Source of the DNA: Paenibacillus sp. FJAT-26967
GTDB lineage: Bacteria; Bacillota; Bacilli; Paenibacillales; NBRC-103111
DNA length: 64,000 nucleotides
Assembly (NCBI RefSeq): GCF_001541095.1
Contig: NZ_LMXH01000001.1
Location: 125,536-189,535, forward strand
Direction of reading: 5' to 3'
The first letter of the stretch is position 1. Each line of letters opens with the position of its first letter. The notes below the pieces were generated by a model. It saw only the letters and a program-made list of their open reading frames with translations, did no database searches and had not been told where the DNA came from. Below are positions 28,578 to 37,157 of this stretch, piece by piece. The position numbers and the translations under genes were made by a program.

Positions 28578-29315
28578 ATGATGATGAATACGTATTTTGA
28601 TCGAATTGGAGAACTGCTGAACAAGGTTCAACGTGAAGAATCGGCTCAAATGAGAGAAGCCGCAGAGAAAGTGGCGGCCTGCATAGAGGATGGCGGCATT
28701 ATTCATTTGTTCGGCTGCGGACACTCGCATATTCTGACCGAGGAAGTATTCTACCGGGCAGGCGGGCTTGTGCCGATCCGTCCTATTTTTGTAGAGAAGC
28801 TTATGCTTCATGAGGGCGCTGTCCGTTCTTCCGAGCTGGAGAGACAGAATGATCTGGCTGTCGACTTCATGCAAGAGCAGGATATCCGCGAAGGCGAAGT
28901 GGTTTTTGTCCTGTCGACCTCGGGAAGAAATCCCGTTCCGGTTGACGTCGCTCTGATGGCGAAAGAAAAAGGAGCGTTTACTGTCGGGATCACTTCACTG
29001 GAATATTCCAAAAGTCAGCCGTCCCGTCATGTGAGCGGCAAGCATCTGGCCGACGCAGTGGATCTTGTTGTGGATAACTACTCCGTAAAGGGTGACGCTG
29101 TGCTTTCCCATCCTGGAATGAAAGTTCCCTTTACGCCAAGCTCCACCGTAGTGGGGGCGACCCTGTTGAATGCGATTTTTGCGGAAGCGATCGAGATTAT
29201 GATTGAGCGAGGCACTCAGCCTCCGGTATTTTTGAGCGGCAATATTGACGGATCCGATGCTCACAACCATGCTTTGATCGAGAAGTACAAGGAGCGCATT
29301 ACTTTACTATCTTAA
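28578..29315 (+). CDS. SIS-domain phosphosugar-binding protein
   Basis: 245 residues from the ATG at 28578 (MMMNTYFDRIG), preceded by GGGGTGAGAG. The SIS fold is shown by IIHLFGCGHSHILTEE and VFVLSTSGRNPVPVDVA (phosphosugar loop with Ser-Thr-Ser). Likely an isomerase or regulator for the sugar phosphate made by this PTS operon. Confidence 0.82.
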   Translation: MMMNTYFDRIGELLNKVQREESAQMREAAEKVAACIEDGGIIHLFGCGHSHILTEEVFYRAGGLVPIRPIFVEKLMLHEGAVRSSELERQNDLAVDFMQEQDIREGEVVFVLSTSGRNPVPVDVALMAKEKGAFTVGITSLEYSKSQPSRHVSGKHLADAVDLVVDNYSVKGDAVLSHPGMKVPFTPSSTVVGATLLNAIFAEAIEIMIERGTQPPVFLSGNIDGSDAHNHALIEKYKERITLLS

Positions 29316-29362
29316 TCGGTAAGGTGCAGCGGGAAACGGAGATAGGTGGAGGAGGAAATAAG

Positions 29363-29632
29363 ATGTATACACAAACCGTAACCATACTGAATAAGCAGGG
29401 ATTTCACGTCCGTCCGGCACAGCTCTTTGCCGACAAGGCAGGAGAATCCGGGGCGGCTGTTAAGCTCAGAACAGAAGACGGCAAAGTAGCAGACGGTAAA
29501 AGCATGCTGGAGTTGATGACGCTGGGGATTGAAGAAGGAGCGGTCATCACGATCGAAGGCAGCGGAGACGGGGAGCAAGAAGTGGTTGAAGCGCTCGCTG
29601 CCCTTGTGGAAAGCAAGTTCGGTGAAGCCTGA
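29363..29632 (+). CDS. HPr-family phosphocarrier protein, operon-specific
   Basis: 89 residues from the ATG at 29363 with GGAGGAGGAAA upstream. The active-site His15 lies in GFHVRPAQLFADKA, and a serine aligned with regulatory Ser46 lies in GKSMLELMTLG (Ser47). Both sites are kept, so it could take phosphate from Enzyme I and possibly from HPr kinase. A paralogue of the general ptsH is expected elsewhere in the genome; this copy is dedicated to the operon. Confidence 0.88.
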   Translation: MYTQTVTILNKQGFHVRPAQLFADKAGESGAAVKLRTEDGKVADGKSMLELMTLGIEEGAVITIEGSGDGEQEVVEALAALVESKFGEA

Positions 29633-31377
29633 TGACGGAGCTCCGTATAGACGGAATCGGGGTATCCGAAGGAATAAGGTTAGCGCCAGCGTATGTGTAC
29701 CGCCCGGCGGCTGTTTCTTATGGACAGCCGGAGGAAGCCCGGCAGTTTATTGACAGCAGTCAGGTAGAAGCCGAGATAGCGAAGCTCGGTGAGGCCCGGG
29801 AGCGCTGCGCTGCCGAACTGGAGGCGCTGACGGAGAAGGCCAAGGTCTCTGTCGGCGAAGAACAGGCGGGTATTGTAGCCGGACAGCGCAAGCTGCTCGA
29901 TGACCCGGCCTTCTATCCGAAGATGGAAGCCCGCATCCGGGAACAGCATGAGACGGCCGGGGCGGCTGTAGCGGAGGTCATCCGCGCCGTGGCTGCTCTC
30001 TTCGAAGGCATGAAGAATGCGTACATGCAGGAGCGCGCCGCGGATATCCGTGACATAGGCGGCCGCCTCTTAGCCTGCCTGTCGCCGGAGCAGTCCCGGG
30101 GTCTCGCGGACATCCGCGGTCAAGTGATCCTCGTTGCGGATGACTTGACCCCGTCCGATACCGTGCAGCTTGATCCGGCCCTTGTGGCGGGTTTCATCAC
30201 CCGCACGGGCGGAGCGACCTCGCACACCGCGATTCTCGCACGGTCGCTCGGCATTGCAGCTATCGTCGGCGCAGGCAGCTTAATAGACGGGATCGAGGAC
30301 GGTGATCCTCTCGTCCTCGACGGGTCCGACGGGCTGTGTATCGCCCGGCCAAGCGAGCAGACGGCGGCGGAATACAGCCGCCGGATGGGGCTGGATCTCG
30401 AGCGCCAGAAGTCGCTTGAGGCCTATGCCGCGCAGCCGGCGGTTACCGCCGACGGCACGCGCGTAGAGCTCGCGGCGAACATTGGTGCCGCCGCAGAGGC
30501 GGAAGCCGCCCTCCGGCTCGGAGCGGACGGCGTGGGCTTGTTCCGCACGGAGTTTCTGTTCATGCACGCCAAGGAACTGCCGGGCGAGCAGGAGCAGTAC
30601 CGTGCGTACCTGGAGGCTGCGCAGCTCATGGACGGCAGGCCGGTCATCATCCGCACGATGGACATCGGCGGAGATAAGGAACTGCCTTACCTGGAGCTGC
30701 CGAAGGAAGCGAATCCGTTCCTCGGCTACCGTGCGATCCGGATCGGCCTCTCCCGGCCGGAGCTGCTGAAGACCCAGCTGCGCGCGGTTCTGCGGGCCAG
30801 CGCCTTCAGTACGATGAAGGTGATGTTCCCGATGATCTCGGGCCTGGACGAATGGCGCCAGGCCAAGGCTGTTCTTGCAAAAGCACGGCTGGAGCTGGAA
30901 CAGGAAGGCGTAGATTTCGACCGGAACATGGAAGTGGGCATTATGGTCGAAATCCCTTCCACGGCTGTTATGGCCGGATTATTCGCCCAGGAAGTCGACT
31001 TCTTCAGCATCGGCACGAATGATCTTGTGCAGTACACGCTGGCAGTAGACCGGATGAATGAGCATGTCGCGTACCTGTACGATTATTTTCATCCGGCCGT
31101 GCTTCATCTTATCCGCAATGTCATCGAAGCGTCGCATCATGCCGGCAAATGGACCGGCATGTGCGGCGGCATGGCAGGCGATCCGCTGGCGGCCCCGCTG
31201 CTGCTCGGACTCGGTCTTGACGAGTGGAGCATGGAAGCAGGGGGGCTGAGCCGGATGAAAGAGACACTGGCTCGTCTTGACCGCGACGCCTGCCGCAAAC
31301 TGGCGGAGGACGTGCTGCGTCTGGATACTCCGGCTGCCGTCCGTCAGGCATTGAAGGATTTTGCAGCCGTGGAGTAA
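29632..31377 (+). CDS. PTS Enzyme I (phosphoenolpyruvate-protein phosphotransferase), operon-specific
   Basis: 581 residues, full length. N-terminal HPr-binding and phospho-His domain with GGATSHTAILARSLGI; PEP-binding barrel motifs GVGLFRTEFLFM, RTMDIGGDKEL and SIGTNDLVQYTLAVDRMNEH; catalytic Cys in TGMCGGMAGDP. The start overlaps the HPr stop by one base (TGATG). Overall GC is higher than the neighbours. With the HPr gene it makes the operon independent of the general ptsHI. Confidence 0.9.
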   Translation: MTELRIDGIGVSEGIRLAPAYVYRPAAVSYGQPEEARQFIDSSQVEAEIAKLGEARERCAAELEALTEKAKVSVGEEQAGIVAGQRKLLDDPAFYPKMEARIREQHETAGAAVAEVIRAVAALFEGMKNAYMQERAADIRDIGGRLLACLSPEQSRGLADIRGQVILVADDLTPSDTVQLDPALVAGFITRTGGATSHTAILARSLGIAAIVGAGSLIDGIEDGDPLVLDGSDGLCIARPSEQTAAEYSRRMGLDLERQKSLEAYAAQPAVTADGTRVELAANIGAAAEAEAALRLGADGVGLFRTEFLFMHAKELPGEQEQYRAYLEAAQLMDGRPVIIRTMDIGGDKELPYLELPKEANPFLGYRAIRIGLSRPELLKTQLRAVLRASAFSTMKVMFPMISGLDEWRQAKAVLAKARLELEQEGVDFDRNMEVGIMVEIPSTAVMAGLFAQEVDFFSIGTNDLVQYTLAVDRMNEHVAYLYDYFHPAVLHLIRNVIEASHHAGKWTGMCGGMAGDPLAAPLLLGLGLDEWSMEAGGLSRMKETLARLDRDACRKLAEDVLRLDTPAAVRQALKDFAAVE

Positions 31378-31399
31378 AGCTATGTAATGTGAATGAATG

Positions 31400-31442
31400 G
31401 AAAGCTTCCCTATCACCGTATGGTGGTAGGGGGGCTTTTTGT
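31400..31442 (+). terminator. Rho-independent terminator of the PTS operon
   Basis: AAAGC-tt-CCCTATCACC pairs with GGTGGTAGGG-gg-GCTTT, followed by TTTG. Ends the nine-gene unit that begins at 22268. Confidence 0.85.
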
Positions 31443-31564
31443 TAGTAAAATGGTTTAAAATGACTAGTGAACTAATTAGTAGATAACGGCAGTTCTAATA
31501 GGTGATTTGCAGGAAGATATGTTTTTGTCCGGTACCCCGGTAATTATGCCTTAGATGCAGGATA

Positions 31565-31726
31565 GTGCTCGGGTACCCTAAGCATTCTAGTTTTCGTGGT
31601 ACAAGATCTAAACTGGAGCGAGCCGATAATTTAGAAAAGAATGTCAGCACGTATGATGAATCGGAGTCTGTAGTTACTGAATTATCAAACTGGCTGAGAA
31701 ACAGGAAAGCAGAAAATATAAAATAA
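31565..31726 (+). pseudogene. Possible C-terminal gene remnant
   Basis: A 53-codon open frame (GTG at 31565, stop TAA at 31724) encodes a protein-like hydrophilic sequence, SFRGTRSKLERADNLEKN followed by TYDESESVVTELSNWLR, with a helical C-terminus. No ribosome binding site precedes it and the frame closes just upstream, so it looks like the surviving end of a lost gene. Family not recognised. Confidence 0.35.
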
Positions 31727-31759
31727 GCTGACAACGCCCCTATAACGGTGTCAGCTTTA
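31725..31759. terminator. Bidirectional terminator
   Basis: AAGCTGACA(ACG)...(CG)TGTCAGCTT; reading leftward the stem is followed by TTATTTTATATTTT, which suits the leftward gene at 31787-32407. Confidence 0.7.
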
Positions 31760-31786
31760 ATTTGTATCTCTAATTCCATGCAGAGG

Positions 31787-32407
31787 TCATTCTTCCTTAT
31801 GGTGAGGACAATATGCTTTCATCAGTCTCAGCGTTTCCTCGTCGAGCTCGAGACCCCGCTCTTCCAGTCCGCTTATAACGCCTTCACGCTTGGCGCCTTT
31901 CATGTTCTGGCCGAATTTGAATTTGGCGGAGATATCGTCCGGGTCGATACGGATGACGGCGACTCCGTTTATCTGTTTGACATAGCCCGGGTCATCGAGC
32001 GTAACAGGATCGTAGCCCCCCTCAGGCTGCAGTTTGTGCATAAAGCTGACGAATGACCGTGCTTTCTCTTCCAGGTCCTCCACAAGGGTTGCCCGGCCTT
32101 TGATAATGACTGATTTGAAGAAAGCCGAGGCTGGACAAGCATACACCGGATCTGTGAAATAGGAAGGAATAAGCGCATATTCTTTGGCGACAGAGAAAGT
32201 TACTAAAGAGTCTCTCTTCATGTCCGCAATTTTCTCGCCGATTTTACTGCCGTGCGCATAGAGAGCGCCGTCCGTATAGACGAAATTGAGCGGCTTCAGG
32301 TTCGGATATCCGTCCTCGCCGACAGTTCCCAGTACGCCGAAAGTCATTTCACTTAGGAAGCTCTCAATTTCGCGCCATTCTTCCATGGCAAATTCTTTTC
32401 TCCTCAT
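31787..32407 (-). CDS. Pyridoxamine 5'-phosphate oxidase-like flavin/heme split-barrel protein
   Basis: 206 residues. The N-terminal 150 form a split barrel (FGVLGTVGEDGYPNLKPLNFVYTDGALYAHGSKIGEK), as in PNPOx-like and NimA-related proteins that bind FMN, F420 or heme. An added C-terminal helical part (about 165-206) holds GVISGLEERG. AGGAG lies 7 nt before the ATG. Substrate unknown. Confidence 0.8.
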   Translation of the reverse strand: MRRKEFAMEEWREIESFLSEMTFGVLGTVGEDGYPNLKPLNFVYTDGALYAHGSKIGEKIADMKRDSLVTFSVAKEYALIPSYFTDPVYACPASAFFKSVIIKGRATLVEDLEEKARSFVSFMHKLQPEGGYDPVTLDDPGYVKQINGVAVIRIDPDDISAKFKFGQNMKGAKREGVISGLEERGLELDEETLRLMKAYCPHHKEE

Positions 32408-32652
32408 GGTGTGTCACTCCTGCTTGTTTTTTGTCTAATCATAGCGGGCCGGTTGACTTTTCAAAAGAGCCACTTTACGCTATTTTTAGTGGACCAGTTA
32501 GCCTATCTGGCTATTGACTTCATTGTGCTGAAAAAATGCACGCGTGTACACTTTTTCACAAAGGATTTGAAAGCGTCACCACGGCACTAAGTAAAAGAAA
32601 AAGCGAAACAGCATTTGACTGACCAACAGGACATACAGGCGGAGGTAACAGC

Positions 32653-33663
32653 ATGTTAAAAGTAGCTTTGCTCAGCTTCTGGCACGTTCATGCGGCCGAT
32701 TATGAGAAGGACGCCATCCGGCATCCGGGTACGGAGCTTGCAGCGATCTGGGATGAAGATGCATCAAGAGGTTCGATGGAGGCGAAGAAGCGGGGACTTC
32801 CTTTCTACGAGAAGCTGGATGATCTGCTGGCCGATCCGGCAATCGGAGGGGTCATTGTAACGACGCCCACCAAACTTCACCAAGAGGTTCTGATAGCGGC
32901 AGCAAGAGCAGGCAAGCATATTTTCACGGAAAAAGTCATTGCCTCCACATGGGCGGCATGCAGTGAAATCCTGCAAGCCGTGGAGGAAGCGGGTGTCGTG
33001 CTCACGGTGTCTCTGCCGAGACTGAACCAGCCCTATACGCTGGCTGTTCAGAACATCCTGGAGCAGAACCTGCTCGGCAGGCTGACTCTTGTGCGCGCGA
33101 GGCTGTCCCACAGCGGCGGACTGAGCCGGGAAGAAGGCGGCGGTTGGCTTCCGGAGCGCTTCTTCGATCCGGAAGCTTGTCAGGGCGGCGCGATGATTGA
33201 TCTGGGCTGCCATCCGATGTATCTGACGCGGCTGTTTCTGGGCATGCCGGAGAGTGTGACGGCTTCATACGGGAGTGTGACAGGTCGCGGCGTAGAAGAT
33301 AACGCGGTCAGCGTGCTCCGCTACCCGGACGGGGCGCTTGGGATGGTGGAAGCGGGTTTCGTGAACAGTTATTCCCCATTTGTGATGGAGATTCACGGAA
33401 CCGAAGGAAGCTTGCTGTATTCCCAGCATGACGACAGACTTCTGCTCCGCACGCGCAAGCAGGAAGGAGCAGGCGAGAGCTGGACTGTGGTCCATGAAAT
33501 GCCGCAGCCGAATCCGTCCGCCTTTGAACAGTGGGTGGATCATATCCGCTGCGGTACCAAGGCCGTGGCAAACGTTCAGCTGGCGGCTGACCTGACCAGG
33601 CTAATGGAAGCCTCTAACCGATCAGCTGCTGAAGGCTGCGCGGTGCAGATAGAGCGGGATTAA
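32653..33663 (+). CDS. Gfo/Idh/MocA-family oxidoreductase
   Basis: 336 residues. N-terminal Rossmann domain (about 1-125) with GGVIVTTPTKLHQEVL and the catalytic-type lysine motif FTEKVIAST (canonical E-K-P has become E-K-V). The C-terminal domain has GGAMIDLGCHPMYLTRLF, the usual D-x-G-x-H substrate loop. NAD(P)-dependent sugar or inositol oxidoreductase; substrate unknown. GGAGGTAAC precedes the ATG. Confidence 0.85.
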   Translation: MLKVALLSFWHVHAADYEKDAIRHPGTELAAIWDEDASRGSMEAKKRGLPFYEKLDDLLADPAIGGVIVTTPTKLHQEVLIAAARAGKHIFTEKVIASTWAACSEILQAVEEAGVVLTVSLPRLNQPYTLAVQNILEQNLLGRLTLVRARLSHSGGLSREEGGGWLPERFFDPEACQGGAMIDLGCHPMYLTRLFLGMPESVTASYGSVTGRGVEDNAVSVLRYPDGALGMVEAGFVNSYSPFVMEIHGTEGSLLYSQHDDRLLLRTRKQEGAGESWTVVHEMPQPNPSAFEQWVDHIRCGTKAVANVQLAADLTRLMEASNRSAAEGCAVQIERD

Positions 33664-33821
33664 GATTTCTCTTGAGGAGAGACCTTCCCGTACCTTTTTC
33701 GAAATAAATAGTCGCAGACTGCCTTATTCCATTCTTTTCACGATAGATAAAGTACTCTATGCTTGTTTAGGAAGACCGGCCGTTCTACAGGCTGACCATA
33801 ACTATTGGAGGTAGGGAACCG

Positions 33822-34784
33822 ATGAAATACCGCAAATTGGGACGATCCGGATTGAAAGTAAGTGAAATCAGTCTCGGCAGCTGGCTTACATACGGGGGTT
33901 ACGTCGAACGTGACAACGCAGTACAATCGATCCGCAAAGCGTATGAGCTCGGAATCAACTTTTTTGACACCGCCAATGTGTATATGCAGGGGGAAGCGGA
34001 GAAGGTCGTCGGAGAGACGCTGAGGGAATATCCGAGAGAATCTTATGTACTTGCTACGAAAGCATTCGGCCCTATGGGCGAAGGCCCCAACGACCGGGGA
34101 CTTTCCCGCAAACATCTGATGGAGCAGGCGCACGCCAGCCTTCGGCGGTTAGGCACCGATTATGTCGATCTCTTTTATTGTCACCGCTATGATCCGGATA
34201 CGCCGCTGGAAGAGACGCTGCGCGCTCTTGACGATCTTGTTACGCAGGGCAAAATCCTGTATGTCGGGGTGAGCGAGTGGACAGCCGCACAGATGGCGGA
34301 AGCTCATGCGATTGCTGACAAGTACTTGCTTGACCGCATCATTGTGAACCAGCCGATTTATAATATGTTCAACCGTTATATTGAAAAAGAAGTGATCCCG
34401 CTCGGCGAGAAAAAAGGCATCGGACAAGTGGTCTTTTCACCGCTTGCGCAGGGGTTATTAACCGGCAAATACAAGTCCGAAGAGGATATTCCGGCGGACA
34501 GCCGTGCGGCTAAGGTCGATTCCATGCGCAAGGCGCTTACGGCCGGGAACATCGCCAAAGTCCGGAAGCTCGAAGGCATAGCATCCGGGCTTGACATGAC
34601 GATCGGCCAGCTGGCGCTTGCCTGGATTCTGCGCCAGCCGAATGTGGCGAGCGCACTTATTGGAGCCAGCAGGCCGCAGCAGGTGGAAGAGAACGCGGCA
34701 GCCAGCGGTATTGAGCTGCAGCAGGACGTCCTGGAGAAAGTCGAGGAGATCTTGTCCGGGAACTCCGGGGACTCCGGGAAGTAA
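33822..34784 (+). CDS. Aldo/keto reductase (potassium-channel-beta-like)
   Basis: 320 residues with the AKR tetrad: Asp in FFDTANVYMQGEAE, Tyr in the same motif, Lys in VLATKAFG and His in YCHRYDPDTPLEET. C-terminal NADPH-binding region SALIGASRPQQVEENAAA. AKR6/YghZ-like members reduce aldehydes. Own ribosome binding site GGAGGTAGGG. Followed by a perfect terminator. Confidence 0.88.
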   Translation: MKYRKLGRSGLKVSEISLGSWLTYGGYVERDNAVQSIRKAYELGINFFDTANVYMQGEAEKVVGETLREYPRESYVLATKAFGPMGEGPNDRGLSRKHLMEQAHASLRRLGTDYVDLFYCHRYDPDTPLEETLRALDDLVTQGKILYVGVSEWTAAQMAEAHAIADKYLLDRIIVNQPIYNMFNRYIEKEVIPLGEKKGIGQVVFSPLAQGLLTGKYKSEEDIPADSRAAKVDSMRKALTAGNIAKVRKLEGIASGLDMTIGQLALAWILRQPNVASALIGASRPQQVEENAAASGIELQQDVLEKVEEILSGNSGDSGK

Positions 34785-34834
34785 TCAACTCCGAAGGATA
34801 GCAAAAGACAGAGCAAGACCGCCTAAAAACATAC

Positions 34835-34868
34835 CACAAAAGCACCGGCTTATACCGGTGCTTTTGTG
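34835..34868 (+). terminator. Rho-independent terminator
   Basis: CACAAAAGCACCGG-cttata-CCGGTGCTTTTGTG, a perfect 14-bp stem with a T tract inside the right arm. Confidence 0.85.
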
Positions 34869-34885
34869 CATTCTGCGCTTCTGTA

Positions 34886-35110
34886 TTAAGGCGACTGCAG
34901 AATTCTTCCCGTTGTATCCGTTTCTTGAGCAGAGGGTGCACTCCTGCGCCCGTTAACGAAAGCGCAGAGGGCTCCCAGCAGCAGAGCCAGACAGCTGAAT
35001 TTGAATACCAGCCCAAATGCATCGCCGTATGCGTGTCCATCACATCCTGAAGTTTGGGCAGGAGCGTCCGCAGCTCTGCCTTATCCCGGGAGAACGATTC
35101 TTGTACCTTC
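34886..35110 (-). pseudogene. Decayed MFS (DHA2-type) transporter C-terminus
   Basis: Leftward translation gives two adjoining pieces of an MFS tail in different frames. The first runs to LLPKLQDVMD; after a one-base shift GHAYGDAFGLVFKFSCLA, LLLGALCAF and a hydrophilic tail to a stop at 34886 follow. The join near 35041 is a frameshift. The upstream body of the gene is missing. The pattern D-A-F...F...L-L-L-G-A is typical of the last membrane segments of EmrB-type pumps. Confidence 0.6.
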
Positions 35111-35126
35111 GCGGCAGAATCGGGTG

Positions 35127-35177
35127 GAGCAGCCCATGTTCAAGAGCCCGAAGGGTCTCCCTCACCGGAATCGAGCT
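35127..35177 (-). pseudogene. Possible GntR-family fragment
   Basis: Leftward translation shows SSIPVRETLRALEHGLL, close to the recognition-helix region of GntR/FadR-type regulators (S-R-x-P-V-R-E-A-L-R-x-L-E). Only 17 residues match, so this is tentative. It joins the MFS remnant without a linking ORF, as expected of deletion debris. Confidence 0.3.
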
Positions 35178-35360
35178 AAGAAAGTAGAAGAATCCAAAAA
35201 AATCCAGTGCGGGATTAATACGGGCTGGCTTCTTCCTTATATTTCCCAATAGGATCATTTTCTAATAGAAAGTGGCCTGCGGCATAGACTATAGAAAAAT
35301 TTGATGGCTCTATTGTTTGCTGGAGCAACTATAAAGAATCAAGAATCACTAAAATCTCCT

Positions 35361-35389
35361 TTTACATTTTAATACATTTATGGTATGAA
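35361..35389 (+). promoter_or_regulatory. Possible promoter of the toxin-immunity pair
   Basis: TTTACA, 17 bp, TATGAA in an AT-rich stretch about 65 bp before the toxin start. The -10 matches 4 of 6. Region 35178-35455 otherwise holds no gene. Confidence 0.4.
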
Positions 35390-35455
35390 TAATCCAGAAA
35401 GGAGTGGCTCATTAAAAACATAGATTCATATTTTAAAATCTAAGGAGGAAGAGAA

Positions 35456-36475
35456 GTGAAAAAAATGCTCTCATTTGTACTTACGTTAAGTCTTTTTTTA
35501 AGTCTATCTATTACAACAGCTTTAGCTTCTTCGATTTCCCAAGAAAGGACTGTACCCAATACTAAAGTCGGTTTTGATAAGGTTAAAGATCAATTAAAAT
35601 CTCTCCATAAGCTTGGATACCTTGATAAGGACTATTCGTATGATACATTTTCAGACTACAAGCCTAAATACTTTGAAAAATATAACGGTAATTTAGATAT
35701 TTACAATGAAAGCACTCAAATAATTGCGTTGGACACGACTACCAAAAAGCAAATTAATGATATTCAGAAAATTATCGATGCAGCTGATACTAATTCTCTA
35801 GTAACACCTCAAAAATCAAGCTTAGCCTTCTTTGAGGTAAAATTCTTTTTTGGCGTAGGGAACGCTGATACGACTGATGCAGAAATTATTAATACTGGTA
35901 CTGTACTTAGATGCTGGGGCATTGGATGCCCAAAAGAATATGAAATAAAACTTAGAACTCTTGTTTCAACAAATCAATATGGTTCTTATGGTATTTATGC
36001 TTCTATTTCAGAAGATGCCCGGGTTCTAGAAGATGTTATTGATACTGAAAAAATCTATAACACTCACTTCTGGAAGTATGACAATATTATATATGCAGAA
36101 AAAGATCCAAGTTGGCCGGCTGGAGCTCAAAACGGTACGATCCCACTTCTCTTGAATAAGAAGGGTTTAGCCTACCCGCTCAATTACTCTGACCCCCAAT
36201 CAGGAATACCTTTATATGTTCCACCAACTAATCTTCCTGTGAATCAGGTAACCAGATCCAATGATTACCGTTCCAAATTTATATCTTATTATGAGGGAAA
36301 CTGGGGAACCCCAACAAAATTCACATGGGGACAAGTCGAGGTTCATCATATGAAGCCATTGAAATATGGTGGCTCGAATGATTTTTACAACCTAATTCCA
36401 TTAATGAATTATTTCAGCTCTTCCAATACAATTCTCAAACACTCGCAATTGACAAGATGGTGGGACTCTTATTAA
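35456..36475 (+). CDS. Secreted HNH-nuclease toxin candidate
   Basis: 339 residues with a Sec signal peptide (MKKMLSFVLTLSLFLSL, cleavage near ALASS, about 25). The middle, about 30-270, has no recognised domain. The C-terminus has an HNH-like active site: VEVHHMKPLKYGGSNDFYNL, then H-S-Q-L-T-R-W-W close to the end, giving the His, Asn and His of the fold. GTG start with AAGGAGGAA 5 nt upstream. The gene is clearly AT-richer than its neighbours and is followed 53 bp later by a SUKH-type immunity gene, the arrangement of polymorphic toxin pairs. Nuclease activity is inferred from the motif. Confidence 0.78.
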   Translation: MKKMLSFVLTLSLFLSLSITTALASSISQERTVPNTKVGFDKVKDQLKSLHKLGYLDKDYSYDTFSDYKPKYFEKYNGNLDIYNESTQIIALDTTTKKQINDIQKIIDAADTNSLVTPQKSSLAFFEVKFFFGVGNADTTDAEIINTGTVLRCWGIGCPKEYEIKLRTLVSTNQYGSYGIYASISEDARVLEDVIDTEKIYNTHFWKYDNIIYAEKDPSWPAGAQNGTIPLLLNKKGLAYPLNYSDPQSGIPLYVPPTNLPVNQVTRSNDYRSKFISYYEGNWGTPTKFTWGQVEVHHMKPLKYGGSNDFYNLIPLMNYFSSSNTILKHSQLTRWWDSY

Positions 36476-36528
36476 CATGAAATAATGAGAAGGAAAACCC
36501 TTCTTCTTAATAAAAAGTATGGAGATGT

Positions 36529-37053
36529 ATGATGGAGATTACTCTGATTGAGAAGACTCTAACAGCTTTGAAAAAGAGATATCAAAGTAGTTCTTCTTTA
36601 ACTGTTCAAGGTACAGGTGGATATCTTATTGAAACTAGCTCCCATTTCAATAAACCAAACATATCTTCACAAGTTGTTAGTTTTTTTAACGAGCACAACT
36701 GGGCAATTCCGGATGATTACAAGAAGTTTTTAGAAATGCATGACGGAGCAGTGATTTTTCAAGATAATTATTCTCAAAGTGGAGGCCTGCATTTACTTGG
36801 TTTAGATCATATTGAATTGGTAAGAGAAGAATATAACTATTTGTTTTCAGATCGTTGCTATCCCATTGCTATGTTTAATGCTTCTGTTATATTTATAGAT
36901 TCTAACCGATTGGAAGAGAAATCTCATTATTTGTATTGGCAAGATTGCAGCGATAACATATCAATGAATCTTAAAGTAAGTTTTGAAGAATGGTTGGATT
37001 TGTTCGTAGTAACACAAGGTTCAGAATTTTGGTTATGGCCGATCTTCAAGTAA
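36529..37053 (+). CDS. SMI1/KNR4 (SUKH) family immunity protein
   Basis: 174 residues, cytoplasmic. SUKH-domain features: the N-terminal helix-turn (VVSFFNEHNWAIPDDYKKFL), EMHDGAVIF, GLHLLGLDHIE and the C-terminal SFEEWLDLFVV. SUKH proteins are the most common immunity proteins against nuclease toxins, and the pairing with the HNH protein upstream fits this. Between the two genes a small hairpin AGAAGG/CCTTCT (about 36488-36504) may modulate the ratio. Same AT-rich composition as the toxin gene. Confidence 0.8.
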   Translation: MMEITLIEKTLTALKKRYQSSSSLTVQGTGGYLIETSSHFNKPNISSQVVSFFNEHNWAIPDDYKKFLEMHDGAVIFQDNYSQSGGLHLLGLDHIELVREEYNYLFSDRCYPIAMFNASVIFIDSNRLEEKSHYLYWQDCSDNISMNLKVSFEEWLDLFVVTQGSEFWLWPIFK

Positions 37054-37094
37054 GAAAGGGTGAAAATCGTCCTTTACTCAAAATGGAAATAAGT

Positions 37095-37143
37095 AAGGAT
37101 ATAGGTTCTTGTTTTTCTCAAAACAAGAACCTATATCCTTTTC
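37095..37143. terminator. Perfect 21-bp terminator hairpin
   Basis: 21 bp of perfect pairing around a 4-nt loop (TCTC), A-rich on the left and TTTT on the right, so it can serve both the immunity gene and the convergent mtnA. Confidence 0.9.
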
Positions 37144-37157
37144 TGTATTCCTATGAT

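Noticed and set aside
35398-35443. Short leader peptide before the toxin gene
   Set aside because: AAAGGAG is followed only by GTG GCT CAT TAA, overlapping the ribosome binding site; too short to support.
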